Origin: Synechococcus sp. UW140
Lineage (GTDB): Bacteria > Cyanobacteriota > Cyanobacteriia > PCC-6307 > Cyanobiaceae
Length of the DNA stretch: 50,723 nt
Direction of reading: 5' to 3'
NCBI GenBank assembly: GCA_945860085.1
Contig: CAMAPJ010000006.1
Coordinates: forward strand, 1-50,723
Positions 25,470-34,315 of the stretch are shown piece after piece (positions within the stretch are counted from its first letter, which is position 1; each line of letters opens with the position of its first letter). The notes under the pieces were generated by a model, which made no database searches, was not told where the DNA came from, and worked only from the letters and a program-made list of their open reading frames with translations. Position numbers and translations under genes: made by a program.

Positions 25470-27482
25470 ATGGACTCGGCCGCTCCCCTTGCCTGGTTGA
25501 TCCCGGTGTTGCCCCTGGCGGGCGCCTGCCTGGTGGGCCTTGGCCTCATCAGCTTCAACCGCACGATCAACCGGCTGCGCAAGCCCGTTGCCGTTTTTCT
25601 AATCAGCTGTGTCGGCGCCTCGGCCGTGCTCAGCTACGCGATCTTGGCCCAGCAGCTGGCTGGTGCCGGCCCTACCGAGCTGTTGTTCAACTGGGCCAGC
25701 GCCGGCACGTTCAACCTCGAAATGGGCTTCCGGGTGGACCCGCTCGGGGCCGTGATGCTGGCGTTGGTCACCACCATCGCCCTGCTGGTGATGGTGTATT
25801 CCGATGGCTACATGGCCCACGACAAGGGCTATGTGCGTTTTTTCACCTATCTAGCCCTGTTCAGCAGTTCGATGCTGGGTCTGATCATCAGTCCCAACCT
25901 GCTCGAGATCTATGTGTTCTGGGAGCTGGTGGGAATGTGTTCCTACCTGCTCGTCGGCTTTTGGTACGACCGCGACGCCGCCGCCAACGCCGCCCAGAAG
26001 GCCTTTGTGGTCAACAGGGTCGGCGACTTCGGCCTGCTGCTGGGCATCCTCGGCCTGTTCTGGGCCACGGGCAGTTTCGGCTTTGAGGAGATCGGAGCCC
26101 GGCTGCAAGAGGCCGTTGCCGGCGGCAGCATCCCTAACGCCGCGGCGATCCTGCTCTGCCTGCTGGTATTCATGGGCCCGATGGCGAAATCGGCCCAGTT
26201 CCCGCTGCATGTCTGGCTGCCCGATGCCATGGAAGGGCCCACGCCGATTTCGGCCCTAATCCACGCCGCCACGATGGTGGCGGCTGGCGTGTTCCTGGTG
26301 GCCCGGCTCCAGCCGGTCTATGCCCCCTTCCCCCAGGTGCAACTGGTGATTGCCGTAGTCGGCACGATCACGCTGGTGTTGGGGGCGTCGATCGCCCTCA
26401 CCCAGATGGACCTAAAAAAAGGCCTCGCCTACAGCACCGTCTCCCAGCTCGGCTACATGATGCTGGCCATGGGTTGCGGCGCCCCAGTGGCCGGCATGTT
26501 TCACCTGGTCACCCACGCCTTCTTCAAGGCGATGCTGTTCCTGGGCTCGGGCTCGGTGATCCACGCCATGGAAGAGGTGGTGGGCCATGAACCGGTGCTG
26601 GCCCAGGACATGCGCCTGATGGGCGGACTGCGCAAATTCATGCCAATTACCGCAGGCACCTTCTTCATCGGCTGCGTGGCAATCAGCGGCATCCCGCCCC
26701 TTGCCGGCTTCTGGAGCAAGGATGAAATCCTTGGCCAGGCCTTCGGCAGCTTCCCGATCCTCTGGCTGGCCGGCTTCATCACCGCCGGCATGACCGCCTT
26801 TTACATGTTCCGCCTGTACTTCCTGACCTTTGAAGGGGAGTTCCGAGGCGGCGATTCGGCCATCCAGGCGACCCTTCTGGCGGCCGCCGGTAAGGCCCCA
26901 GTGGTTGATGGACACCACGGTGGCGGCCACCATGCCAACCATCCGCATGAATCGGGCTGGCAAATGGCCATGCCTCTGGTGGTGCTGGCGGTTCCGTCGG
27001 TGTTGATTGGCCTGTTGGGCACCCCCTGGAACAGCCGTTTCGCCGGCCTGCTCGATCCCGAAGAGGCCGCGGAAATGGCCAAACACTTCAGCTGGGGCGA
27101 GTTCCTTCCCCTGGCCGGCGCCTCGGTGGCCGTTTCCTTAGTGGGCATCAGCATCGCCGTGGCGGCCTACGCCCTGCACAAGCTCGATTTGGGGCAGGTT
27201 GTCGCCGCCCGCTTCCCGGCCCTCAACGCCTTCCTGGCCAACAAGTGGTATCTCGATGAGATCAACGACAAGTTGTTTGTGCAAGGCAGCCGCAAGCTGG
27301 CCCGTCAGGTGCTTGAAGTTGATTCCAAGGTGGTGGATGGGGTCGTCAACCTCACCGGCCTGGTGACCCTGGGGAGTGGCGAAGGGCTCAAGTACTTCGA
27401 AACCGGCCGGGCCCAGTTCTATGCCCTGATCGTGTTCGGCGGCGTGATCGCCCTAGTGGCCCTGTTCAGCGTGCTGGGCTAA
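25470..27482 (+). CDS. ndhF: NAD(P)H-quinone oxidoreductase subunit 5 (NdhF1)
   Basis: Large proton-pumping membrane subunit of NDH-1 with the long lateral helix. It is 670 residues with some 16 transmembrane segments. DSAAPLAWLIPVLPLAGACLVG starts the first helix; FWELVGMCSYLLVGFWYDRDAAANAAQKAFVVNRVGDFG, FPLHVWLPDAMEGPTPISALIHAATMVAAGVFLVAR and KKGLAYSTVSQLGYMM are the antiporter-like core with the conserved Glu and Lys. A His-rich cytoplasmic loop (GHHGGGHHANHPHESG, about 481-496) lies before the C-terminal region. Sequence and pairing with ndhD suggest the NdhF1 type used in cyclic electron flow and respiration rather than the CO2-uptake NdhF3/F4 types. Its own promoter is probable (25436). 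Confidence 0.95.
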   Translation: MDSAAPLAWLIPVLPLAGACLVGLGLISFNRTINRLRKPVAVFLISCVGASAVLSYAILAQQLAGAGPTELLFNWASAGTFNLEMGFRVDPLGAVMLALVTTIALLVMVYSDGYMAHDKGYVRFFTYLALFSSSMLGLIISPNLLEIYVFWELVGMCSYLLVGFWYDRDAAANAAQKAFVVNRVGDFGLLLGILGLFWATGSFGFEEIGARLQEAVAGGSIPNAAAILLCLLVFMGPMAKSAQFPLHVWLPDAMEGPTPISALIHAATMVAAGVFLVARLQPVYAPFPQVQLVIAVVGTITLVLGASIALTQMDLKKGLAYSTVSQLGYMMLAMGCGAPVAGMFHLVTHAFFKAMLFLGSGSVIHAMEEVVGHEPVLAQDMRLMGGLRKFMPITAGTFFIGCVAISGIPPLAGFWSKDEILGQAFGSFPILWLAGFITAGMTAFYMFRLYFLTFEGEFRGGDSAIQATLLAAAGKAPVVDGHHGGGHHANHPHESGWQMAMPLVVLAVPSVLIGLLGTPWNSRFAGLLDPEEAAEMAKHFSWGEFLPLAGASVAVSLVGISIAVAAYALHKLDLGQVVAARFPALNAFLANKWYLDEINDKLFVQGSRKLARQVLEVDSKVVDGVVNLTGLVTLGSGEGLKYFETGRAQFYALIVFGGVIALVALFSVLG

Positions 27483-27817
27483 GGCCCATAGCACCAGCCG
27501 GCAGCAGCCGCTGACATCACGACCCTGGGGTGGAGTTGATCCAGGCGCCCGGCTTGATCGAACTGACCTGAACCAAAACCAAGCAAAACGCCTTCAATCC
27601 AATTGATATTGAGCTGCGCCTGAGAAGGAGGTCTTGTGCTGGTTGGGCTCAGGTGGGGTGGCTGAGCAGCCTGGGCCGGAGCCAGGCGATCGGTTCGGGC
27701 GCTTCGATCCGACCCGGTTGTGCGAGCAAGCCGATCCAACGATGTGTATTCGCATATCGGCGGCTGCCAGCTGTGGCGATGATTTCTACACTTCGGGGAG
27801 ATCGTCCATCCTGACCC
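27483..27817 (+). promoter_or_regulatory. 335-bp gap between ndhF and ndhD with putative ndhD promoter
   Basis: No convincing gene. TACACT at 27787-27792 lies 26 nt before the ndhD GTG and fits the local -10 pattern. A perfect Shine-Dalgarno-like AAGGAGGT at 27625-27632 precedes GTG 27636, which opens only a nine-codon frame; the TTG at 27634 opens a 64-codon frame ending inside ndhD. The composition is less GC-rich than the genes. Confidence 0.45.
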
Positions 27818-29527
27818 GTGTTTGTTGACTTCACCCTGTCCCAGGGTGCGACGGTCCTGGCGACGGTGACGCCCCTGGTTCTGGGCCTTCAGGGCACCGG
27901 CCTTGAGGCGTCTGGCCTGCAAGCGTTTCCCTGGCTGAGCGCCTCGATCCTGTTCCCGATCGCCGCCGCCCTGCTGATCCCCTTCATCCCCGATCCGGGC
28001 GATGGCAAGACGATCCGTTGGTATGCCCTGGGCATTGCCCTGATCACCTTCCTGCTGACGGTGGGCGGGTATCTCTTCGGCTACGACCCGGCCGTGGAAG
28101 GCTTGCAAATGGTGGAGAGGGTGCCCTGGCTGCCTGATCTGGGCCTGGCCTGGTCCGTCGGCGCTGATGGCCTCTCGATGCCCCTGATCCTGCTAACCAG
28201 CTTCATCACGGCCCTGGCCGTGCTGGCGGCCTGGCCGGTGACCTTCAAACCGCGGCTGTTTTTCTTCCTGATCCTGGCCATGGATGGCGGCCAGATCGCC
28301 GTATTTGCCGTGCAGGACATGTTGCTCTTCTTCCTCGCCTGGGAGCTGGAGCTGCTGCCGGTTTACCTGCTGCTGGCAATCTGGGGGGCCAAAAAACGTC
28401 AGTACGCCGCCACAAAGTTCATTCTTTATACGGCCGGAGGCTCGGTTTTCATCCTGCTAGCCGCCCTGGCCATGGCGTTCTACGGCGGTGGCGCTCCCAC
28501 CTTTGAATTCACGGCCCTAATGGAAAAGGACTTCCCAGAGAAGTTCCAACTGCTTTGTTATGCCGGTCTCCTGATCGCCTTTGGCGTCAAGTTACCGATC
28601 GTGCCATTGCACACCTGGCTGCCCGATGCCCATGGCGAAGCGACGGCGCCGGTTCACATGTTGCTAGCGGGGATTCTGCTGAAGATGGGTGGCTATGCCC
28701 TGCTGCGCTTCAACGTGCAGCTCCTGCCCGAGGCCCACGCTCACTTCGCCCCGTTGCTGGTCGTGCTTGGCGTGGTGAACATCATCTACGCCGCGCTCAC
28801 CTCCTTTGCCCAGAGAAATCTCAAGCGCAAGATCGCCTACAGCTCGATCAGCCACATGGGGTTTGTGCTGATCGGCATCGGCAGTTTCAGTGCCCTAGGC
28901 ACCAGTGGCGCCATGTTGCAGATGGTCAGCCACGGCCTAATTGGTGCCAGCTTGTTCTTCTTGGTGGGAGCTACCTACGACCGCACCCACACCCTGCAGC
29001 TCGATGAGATGGGCGGTGTGGGCCAGAAGATGCGCAAAATGTTTGCGCTCTGGACGATCTGTTCTCTGGCCTCCCTGGCTCTGCCTGGCATGAGTGGCTT
29101 TGTGTCTGAGCTGATGGTTTTTGTGGGCTTTGCCACCAGCGAGGCCTATTCACTCACCTTCCGCATTGTCATGTCGGTGTTGGCGGCGATTGGCGTGATC
29201 CTCACCCCGATCTACCTGCTGTCAATGCTGCGCGAGATCTTCTTCGGCAAGGAAAACGCCGAGCTGGCCGCCCATAACGAGCTGGTGGACGCAGAGCCGC
29301 GCGAGATCTATGTGATCAGCTGCCTGCTGGTGCCGATCATCGGCATTGGCCTCTATCCCCGGATCATGACCGACAGCTACCGGGCCTCCATCGAAGCCTT
29401 AGTGCAGCGGGAGACCATTGCGATGGCCAAGGTGATCCATCCGCCGGCCACGGGCCTGATCCGCAGATCCCCCATGGCCGAACTGCCGCCGCCGGCCCTG
29501 TTGCAGGCCCCGGCCCTAGCCGGGTAA
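27818..29527 (+). CDS. ndhD: NAD(P)H-quinone oxidoreductase subunit 4 (NdhD1)
   Basis: Proton-pumping membrane subunit of NDH-1. It is 569 residues from GTG 27818. [23 protein letters not shown] starts the first helix; [108 protein letters not shown] and [14 protein letters not shown] carry the conserved charged residues. The first 25 residues vary between species, so the start could be slightly different. It follows ndhF as a pair but has its own probable promoter. A C-terminal tail of about 40 residues is proline- and alanine-rich. Confidence 0.95.
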   Translation: MFVDFTLSQGATVLATVTPLVLGLQGTGLEASGLQAFPWLSASILFPIAAALLIPFIPDPGDGKTIRWYALGIALITFLLTVGGYLFGYDPAVEGLQMVERVPWLPDLGLAWSVGADGLSMPLILLTSFITALAVLAAWPVTFKPRLFFFLILAMDGGQIAVFAVQDMLLFFLAWELELLPVYLLLAIWGAKKRQYAATKFILYTAGGSVFILLAALAMAFYGGGAPTFEFTALMEKDFPEKFQLLCYAGLLIAFGVKLPIVPLHTWLPDAHGEATAPVHMLLAGILLKMGGYALLRFNVQLLPEAHAHFAPLLVVLGVVNIIYAALTSFAQRNLKRKIAYSSISHMGFVLIGIGSFSALGTSGAMLQMVSHGLIGASLFFLVGATYDRTHTLQLDEMGGVGQKMRKMFALWTICSLASLALPGMSGFVSELMVFVGFATSEAYSLTFRIVMSVLAAIGVILTPIYLLSMLREIFFGKENAELAAHNELVDAEPREIYVISCLLVPIIGIGLYPRIMTDSYRASIEALVQRETIAMAKVIHPPATGLIRRSPMAELPPPALLQAPALAG

Positions 29528-29578
29528 CGAAGCTCTGCAGCCCCGGCTCTGGGAAGAGCAGAACCGGTCCGCCGTCCT

Positions 29579-29584
29579 TACGCT
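29579..29584 (+). promoter_or_regulatory. Putative -10 box of the LapA-domain gene
   Basis: TACGCT, 29 nt upstream of the ATG at 29614, fits TANNNT. Confidence 0.3.
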
Positions 29585-29613
29585 CTGAACGCCTGAAAAC
29601 CCAGCCTTGAGCC

Positions 29614-29973
29614 ATGCGCCAGCTGAACTTCCTGCTGATCTTCGGTTTTGGCCTGGCCACGGTGATGTTCACCCTGGAGAACACGGCGGCGACCACCGTG
29701 AAGTTCCTGCCAGGGGTCAGCACCACCTTGCCCTTGGCCGCCCTGCTGCTGGTGGTCGGCGGCATCGGCGCCACGGCGGCCTGGGTGTTTGCGGTCTGGA
29801 CCGGGGTGGTGAAAAAGGTGGAAACCCTCAGCAACTCCGACGCAGTCACAGCCCAGCAGGTGCGGATCCAGGAACTGGAGGAGGACGTCCAGCGCTACCG
29901 GGCCGCCGTCGATGCCCAGCTGGGCCTGCTGCCTGCAGCAGGCGAAACCTCAGCCCAAACCAACGCCGACTGA
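29614..29973 (+). CDS. LapA domain protein (DUF1049)
   Basis: 119-residue membrane protein. Two transmembrane helices, LNFLLIFGFGLATVMFTLEN (about 4-23) and LPLAALLLVVGGIGATAAWVFAVW (about 39-62), flank the conserved short loop TAATTVKFLPG typical of LapA/DUF1049. A soluble coiled-coil-like tail follows (VTAQQVRIQELEEDVQRYRAAVDAQL, about 77-102). In enterobacteria LapA/LapB regulate lipopolysaccharide synthesis; whether that holds in cyanobacteria is unknown. It lies between ndhD and scpA in the same direction, but a 188-bp repeat-filled gap separates it from scpA. Confidence 0.87.
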   Translation: MRQLNFLLIFGFGLATVMFTLENTAATTVKFLPGVSTTLPLAALLLVVGGIGATAAWVFAVWTGVVKKVETLSNSDAVTAQQVRIQELEEDVQRYRAAVDAQLGLLPAAGETSAQTNAD

Positions 29974-29994
29974 GCGGTTGGTTTTGTCGACTGA

Positions 29995-30053
29995 CTTGGT
30001 CGCCTGGCTTGGCTTGGCTTGGTCGCCTGGCTTGGCTTGGTTGCCTGGCCTGG
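29995..30053. repeat. 18-bp tandem repeat (CTTGG-based), three copies
   Basis: CTTGGTCGCCTGGCTTGG begins at 29995 and again at 30018, then a variant at 30036; an extra CTTGG lies between the first two. The whole gap from 29974 to 30161 is built of CTTGG and CCTGG words and carries no gene. Confidence 0.88.
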
Positions 30054-30161
30054 CTTGGCCCACTGAGCCTGACTTGGCCAAACCAGTTTGTCTTGACCGT
30101 CTGGCATGGCTGGCCTCCAGGGTCCCCAGCCGGTACTTTTCGCTCTAGTGGTTGGTAGGCA

Positions 30162-31097
30162 TTGGCAGAAGCTGGCGCCAGGCTTGCGATCCGGCTGCTC
30201 CAGGATGCGGCCGAACGGGGCGACATCGACCCCTGGGATGTGGACGTGATTGCCGTGATCGATGGCTTTCTCGACCAGCTGCGCTCGCGCATTGCCTTGC
30301 CCAGGCTGGTGATCGCGGGCGGTGCCCGGCGCCAGGGCGGCAGCTACGAACACGATCTGGCCGAAACCAGCGAAGCCTTTCTCGCCGCCTCGGTGTTGGT
30401 GGGTCTGAAGGCCGAATTGCTGGAAGCCAGCACGGTTCTGCCGGAGCCCGTGGTTGAAGACGCCTTTGACTTCGATGACGATGGCCAGGGCTGGTTAATC
30501 ACCCCCGGACTGGAGCTGCCAGCCCGGCCCGAACGCCACCTATTCAGGCGTCCCGTGGCCCCGCCCCCCCTGCAGCGACCGGTGACCCTCGGTGAGCTGA
30601 TCCAGCAGCTCGAAGAGATCGCCGAACGGCTCGATCAGGAGGAAGGGCGCCTGCGCAGCCGCACCCGCAGCAAGCGCTACAGCGATCGGGCCGCCATGGA
30701 ACAGGTGGCGGCCCTGGCCCACCGCGAAAAACTGCCGGAAACAACTGCAGCCCTGAGTCAATTCCTGCTGAAGTGGCCCGCCAGCCTGGCCTGGGTGGGG
30801 TTTGACGGCCTGGTCGAGGCCTGGGCCGCCGTGGCCCCGGCCGATCTCGATTGCGACCGGGTGGGGGTGTTCTGGGCCCTGCTGTTCCTCTGCTCCCAGG
30901 GGAAGGTGGAACTGGACCAACCGGGCGGCCTGTTTGCGCCGCTCCAGCTCAAACGGCTGCTGGACGGGGCTGAAAGCGTGCAGTTACCCCTGGTGCCCAC
31001 CCCAAACCCGGGGACCCCCGGCAAGACCCATGCTCAAAACCAGGCTCCCAACCCAGGTCCAGCTGCGGCGCCGGCCAGAACAGCCCTTGCCGCCTGA
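30162..31097 (+). CDS. scpA: Segregation and condensation protein A (ScpA)
   Basis: Kleisin subunit that bridges the SMC dimer for chromosome condensation. It is 311 residues from TTG 30162. The N-terminal helical domain reads ARLAIRLLQDAAERGDIDPWDVDVIAVIDGFLDQL (IDPWDVDV is diagnostic), and LAETSEAFLAASVLVGLKAELL follows. The C-terminal winged helix is GVFWALLFLCSQGKVELDQPGGLFAPLQL. A low-complexity acidic middle segment and a final Pro/Asn-rich tail of about 35 residues are extra. The TTG start begins right at the conserved domain; no ATG is available upstream in frame. Transcription may come from the repeat-filled gap. Confidence 0.9.
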   Translation: MAEAGARLAIRLLQDAAERGDIDPWDVDVIAVIDGFLDQLRSRIALPRLVIAGGARRQGGSYEHDLAETSEAFLAASVLVGLKAELLEASTVLPEPVVEDAFDFDDDGQGWLITPGLELPARPERHLFRRPVAPPPLQRPVTLGELIQQLEEIAERLDQEEGRLRSRTRSKRYSDRAAMEQVAALAHREKLPETTAALSQFLLKWPASLAWVGFDGLVEAWAAVAPADLDCDRVGVFWALLFLCSQGKVELDQPGGLFAPLQLKRLLDGAESVQLPLVPTPNPGTPGKTHAQNQAPNPGPAAAPARTALAA

Positions 31098-31103
31098 TAA
31101 GGG

Positions 31104-31113
31104 TGCCTAGGGT
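31104..31113 (+). promoter_or_regulatory. Putative extended -10 box of the sugar-nucleotide transferase gene
   Basis: TGCCTAGGGT; hexamer TAGGGT ends 30 nt before ATG 31144. Confidence 0.5.
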
Positions 31114-31143
31114 TGCCCATCAATTCCACGGAAGACAGCGCCG

Positions 31144-32325
31144 ATGAAGGCGATGATCCTGGCGGCCGGCAAAGGAACCCGTGTGCGTCCGATAACGCAG
31201 ACGATTCCCAAACCGATGATCCCGATCCTGCAGAAACCCGTGATGGAGTTTCTGCTCGAACTGCTGCGCCAGCACGGGTTCACCGAAATCATGGTGAACG
31301 TGTCGCACTTGGCCGAGGAAATCGAGAATTATTTCCGCGACGGCCAGCGCTTTGGAGTCGAGATTGCCTACAGCTTTGAAGGCCGCATCGAAGACGGTGA
31401 ATTGATCGGCGATGCCATGGGCTCGGCTGGGGGCATCAAAAAAATCCAGACCTTCCAGCCCTTCTTCGATGAGACCTTCGTGGTGCTCTGCGGCGATGCC
31501 CTGATCGACCTCGATCTCACCGAAGCGGTGCGCCGCCACAAGGCCAAGGGCGCCATGGCCAGCCTGATCACCAAACGGGTCCCGCGCGAACTGGTCAGCA
31601 GCTACGGCGTGGTCGTGACCGATCCGGAAGGACGGGTGCTGTCTTTCCAGGAAAAACCGGCCCTGGAAGAGGCCGCCAGCGACATGATCAACACGGGTAT
31701 TTACATCTTTGAGCCGGAGGTTCTCGATGTCATTCCCGAGGGCATTCCTTTCGATATCGGCTCCGATCTCTTCCCCTTACTGGTGGAACAGGGCGCCCCT
31801 TTCTATGCCTTGCCGATGGAATTCGAATGGGTGGATATTGGCAAGGTCCCCGATTACTGGCAGGCAATTCGCAGCGTCTTGCAGGGGGAAGTGCGCCAGG
31901 TGCAGATCCCTGGCAAGCAGGTGCGCCCCGGCATCTACACCGGTCTCAACGTGGCGGCCAACTGGGACAAGATCACGATCCAGGGACCCGTCTATGTGGG
32001 CGGCATGACCCGGATTGAGGATGGGGCCACGATCATTGGCCCCACGATGATCGGCCCCAGCTGCCACATCTGCGAAGGCGCCACGATCGACAACTCGATC
32101 ATCTTTGACTACTCACGTATCGGCGCCGGCGTGCGCCTGGTCGAGAAACTGGTGTTCGGCCGCTACTGCGTCGATCGGAACGGCGACCACTTCGACCTGC
32201 AGGAGGCAGCCCTGGACTGGCTGATCACCGATTCCCGCCGCCTGGACCATGGGGCCCCTTCGCCCCAGCAAAAAGCGATGGCCCAGCTGCTCGGCAGCGA
32301 TCTGGCGATCACAGGCGCCAACTGA
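31144..32325 (+). CDS. Sugar-phosphate nucleotidyltransferase (NDP-sugar pyrophosphorylase family)
   Basis: 393-residue enzyme that activates a sugar-1-phosphate with a nucleotide, for polysaccharide or glycoconjugate synthesis. The pyrophosphorylase signature MILAAGKGTRVRPITQTIPKPMIPI (3-27) carries the catalytic Arg and Lys; VVLCGDALIDLDL (about 114-126) holds the metal-binding Asp, then FQEKP and NTGIYIFEPEVLD. From about residue 255 a left-handed beta-helix region follows (GPVYVGGMTRIEDGATIIGPTMIGPSCHICEGATIDNSIIFDYSRIG). Homologues are often called mannose-1-phosphate guanylyltransferase or glucose-1-phosphate transferase; the sugar and nucleotide cannot be decided from sequence here. 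It converges on metF. Confidence 0.9.
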   Translation: MKAMILAAGKGTRVRPITQTIPKPMIPILQKPVMEFLLELLRQHGFTEIMVNVSHLAEEIENYFRDGQRFGVEIAYSFEGRIEDGELIGDAMGSAGGIKKIQTFQPFFDETFVVLCGDALIDLDLTEAVRRHKAKGAMASLITKRVPRELVSSYGVVVTDPEGRVLSFQEKPALEEAASDMINTGIYIFEPEVLDVIPEGIPFDIGSDLFPLLVEQGAPFYALPMEFEWVDIGKVPDYWQAIRSVLQGEVRQVQIPGKQVRPGIYTGLNVAANWDKITIQGPVYVGGMTRIEDGATIIGPTMIGPSCHICEGATIDNSIIFDYSRIGAGVRLVEKLVFGRYCVDRNGDHFDLQEAALDWLITDSRRLDHGAPSPQQKAMAQLLGSDLAITGAN

Positions 32326-32366
32326 ATCCCGGCATGGGCGCACCGGCCCACCGGACCGGCCCGGGT

Positions 32367-33269
32367 TCACGGTCGCAAGAAGTCCAGGCCGGAGCGCTCC
32401 AGGATCAACGGAATCCGTTCTTCCGCCTTGACAGCCATCAGATGCACCCCCTGGGCAATCGTCCGGTAGAGGGCGACCTGTTCGGCTGCGATGCTGATGC
32501 CCTCATCCGCGGGATTGCTGGCGGCAGCCAGCCGGTCAATCACCGCTTGGGGGATGCGGGCCCCAGGCACGACCCGATTGATGAATAGGGCATTGCGGGC
32601 CGATTTGAGCAGGAACACCCCTGCCAGCACCGGCAAGCCCAGGGGCCCGGCCAGGTCGCCAACAAAGCGGCGCAGGGCCTCGGCATCCATGACCATCTGG
32701 GTCTGGACAAAGCGGGCCCCTGCGGCCTGCTTGCGGCGGATCCGGGCCTGCAGGCCGCTCCAGCTGGGACTCTGGGGATCGGCCGCCGCACCGGGGAAAA
32801 GGCTGGTAGGGCCAGCGGGCAGCAGACCGCTAACGGGATCGAGGCCCTGGTTGAAGGCGGCCACCTGCTGCAGTAGCCGCACCGCCTCAAGCTCATTCAC
32901 CGGCCGACTGGCCGGTTGATCGCCCGCCCTCACCGGATCACCGGTGAGGCAGAGCAGATTGTGAATGCCGAGGGCATGGGCGCCGAGCAGGTCGGCCTGG
33001 AGGGCTATGCGGTTGCGGTCTCGGCAGGCCAGCTGCAGCACCGGCTCGATGCCCTCATCCAGCAGGCGGCGACAGACGGCCAGACTGCACATCCGCATCA
33101 CGGCGCGGCTGCCATCGGTGACATTGACCGCATGCACCAGGCCGCGCAAGGGACGGGCCACGGCCAGGGTGGCGGCCAAATCGCCCCCCCGCGGCGGCAT
33201 CACTTCAGCGGTAATGGCGAAGCCACCAGCCTCCAGAACCTCTTGTAGCAGCAAAACCCTTTGCACCAC
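32367..33269 (-). CDS. metF: Methylenetetrahydrofolate reductase family (MetF)
   Basis: FAD-dependent reductase giving 5-methyl-THF for methionine synthesis. It is 300 residues, about the size of the bacterial catalytic domain. ITAEVMPPRGGDLAATLAVARPL stands where E. coli has its N-terminal SFEFFPP motif, with the catalytic Glu in TAEVMPP. HAVNVTDGSRAVMRMC, HNLLCLTGDPVRAG and KQAAGARFVQTQMVMDAEAL are further family blocks. It diverges from the PedR-like gene, 79 bp apart. Confidence 0.92.
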   Translation of the reverse strand: MVQRVLLLQEVLEAGGFAITAEVMPPRGGDLAATLAVARPLRGLVHAVNVTDGSRAVMRMCSLAVCRRLLDEGIEPVLQLACRDRNRIALQADLLGAHALGIHNLLCLTGDPVRAGDQPASRPVNELEAVRLLQQVAAFNQGLDPVSGLLPAGPTSLFPGAAADPQSPSWSGLQARIRRKQAAGARFVQTQMVMDAEALRRFVGDLAGPLGLPVLAGVFLLKSARNALFINRVVPGARIPQAVIDRLAAASNPADEGISIAAEQVALYRTIAQGVHLMAVKAEERIPLILERSGLDFLRP

Positions 33270-33314
33270 TGCGGCCCATCATGGGGGAGCAGGGTGCTCA
33301 CGTCCTGGGGCTGC

Positions 33315-33324
33315 TGCCTACAGT
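33315..33324 (+). promoter_or_regulatory. Putative extended -10 box of the PedR-like gene
   Basis: TGCCTACAGT; hexamer TACAGT ends 24 nt before ATG 33349. The same hexamer is proposed for psbD. Confidence 0.5.
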
Positions 33325-33348
33325 GATGACAAGACCCGCGTCGGTTCG

Positions 33349-33636
33349 ATGGTTGAGCTTGATGAGCTGGGCCTTCCCCGACCGGGGCTATCGGAACGGG
33401 AACTGGAGATCATTGAACTGGTGGCCAAGGGCCTGACCAACCAGGAAATCGCCACGACGCTGATGATCAGCAAGCGCACGGTTGATAACCACGTCAGCAA
33501 TGTGTTCAGCAAAACGGGTGCCAAAAACCGGGTGGCCTTGCTCAATTGGGCCATGGACCACGGCAAAATCTGCCGCGATGGCTTCAACTGCTGCGCCTTG
33601 CCGCCGGCCGGCAGTCAGCCCCCCCAGGCCAGTTAG
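33349..33636 (+). CDS. pedR: LuxR-type DNA-binding protein, PedR-like
   Basis: 95-residue stand-alone LuxR/GerE helix-turn-helix protein. LSERELEIIELVAKGLTNQEIATTLMISKRTVDNHVSNVFSKTGAKNRVALLNWAM (about 15-70) is the DNA-binding domain. The C-terminal GKICRDGFNCCALP with three cysteines matches the cyanobacterial PedR group, which senses photosynthetic electron transport through thioredoxin and controls light-responsive genes. Redox control by these cysteines is known or proposed for PedR; for this protein it is inference. It starts at ATG 33349; longer upstream frames contain no conserved sequence. It ends overlapping the convergent CYTH gene by four bases. Confidence 0.8.
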   Translation: MVELDELGLPRPGLSERELEIIELVAKGLTNQEIATTLMISKRTVDNHVSNVFSKTGAKNRVALLNWAMDHGKICRDGFNCCALPPAGSQPPQAS

Positions 33637-34217
33637 GACTGAGGCTCAGGCGGCACTGCCGCTAGAGAGCACAACACCGGCTGCCGCTCCTCCAGGGGCC
33701 ACTGGCCGAAGGGGTGGCCAGCCAGGGCGGCGTTACTGAAGGCCCCCTCACCGGTGATTTCGCGCACGCACCATGGCGGAATCGCCACCGCCTGGTCTTC
33801 CCGCTCCAATTCCACCTCGGCGATCACCAGCGGGGCGTTGCCGGCCTCAAACACATCCAGGACCCAATCGCCGCCTGGCAGGTTGAGGCCATGGCGCCGT
33901 TTTACCAGCTTGCTGCCGCAGTGATCGAGTAAGTCCAGGCCATCGCCGGGGGGGATGGCGTACTCGAATTCGTGGCGGGCGATTCCAGGGGCCGCCAGCT
34001 TCAAGGTGAGCCAGGCCTCGGCGCTGTCAGCTGCGAGGCCTGGGCCGACTGGGCTGCCAGGGCTGTTGCTCTTGCTAGCTCGGCTGCTGCGCACCCGCAG
34101 GGTCGGGCCTTGCGGAGAGGCGAGCAGGTAGCCCTGCTCCAGGGACTGGCTCCAGGCCACCAGGGGCCGCCAAGCCTCCCCGGCCACAAGGAAGCGCCGT
34201 TCAATTTCCAGCGCCAT
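33633..34217 (-). CDS. CYTH domain protein (triphosphate tunnel metalloenzyme family)
   Basis: 194 residues. The N-terminal MALEIERRFLV is the ExExK-type signature with R for the Lys. LEQGYLLASPQGPTLRVRS, WLTLKLAA, EFEYAIP, LVKRRHGLNLPGGDWVLDVFEAGNAPLVIAEVELERED and the C-terminal REITGEGAFSNAALAGHPFGQWP fit the tunnel-forming beta strands with alternating charged residues. Relatives hydrolyse inorganic triphosphate or thiamine triphosphate, and a few are adenylate cyclases; cyanobacterial ones tested tend to be inorganic triphosphatases. A Ser/Gly/Pro insertion sits at about 50-65. It is next to nadK, as in many bacteria that pair CYTH and NAD kinase. Confidence 0.9.
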   Translation of the reverse strand: MALEIERRFLVAGEAWRPLVAWSQSLEQGYLLASPQGPTLRVRSSRASKSNSPGSPVGPGLAADSAEAWLTLKLAAPGIARHEFEYAIPPGDGLDLLDHCGSKLVKRRHGLNLPGGDWVLDVFEAGNAPLVIAEVELEREDQAVAIPPWCVREITGEGAFSNAALAGHPFGQWPLEERQPVLCSLAAVPPEPQS

Positions 34218-34274
34218 AGCTAGGCCCCTTCAGGGCAGCCATGCTGCCACGGGCCAGGAGCCGCTGAGGGCAGG

Positions 34275-34310
34275 CTGGTTAGCTGGCGTAGCCTGGTTAG
34301 CTGGCGAAGC
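34275..34310. repeat. 18-bp tandem repeat after nadK
   Basis: CTGGTTAGCTGGCGTAGC (34275-34292) and CTGGTTAGCTGGCGAAGC (34293-34310) differ at one base. They fill the gap between nadK and the CYTH gene, ending five bases from the nadK stop. Confidence 0.92.
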
Positions 34311-34315
34311 CCAGG

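Noticed and set aside
27634..27828. 64-codon frame after the strong Shine-Dalgarno in the ndhF-ndhD gap
   Set aside because: The TTG is one base from AAGGAGGT, too close for initiation, and the peptide has no recognisable pattern; kept only as a possible leader signal.
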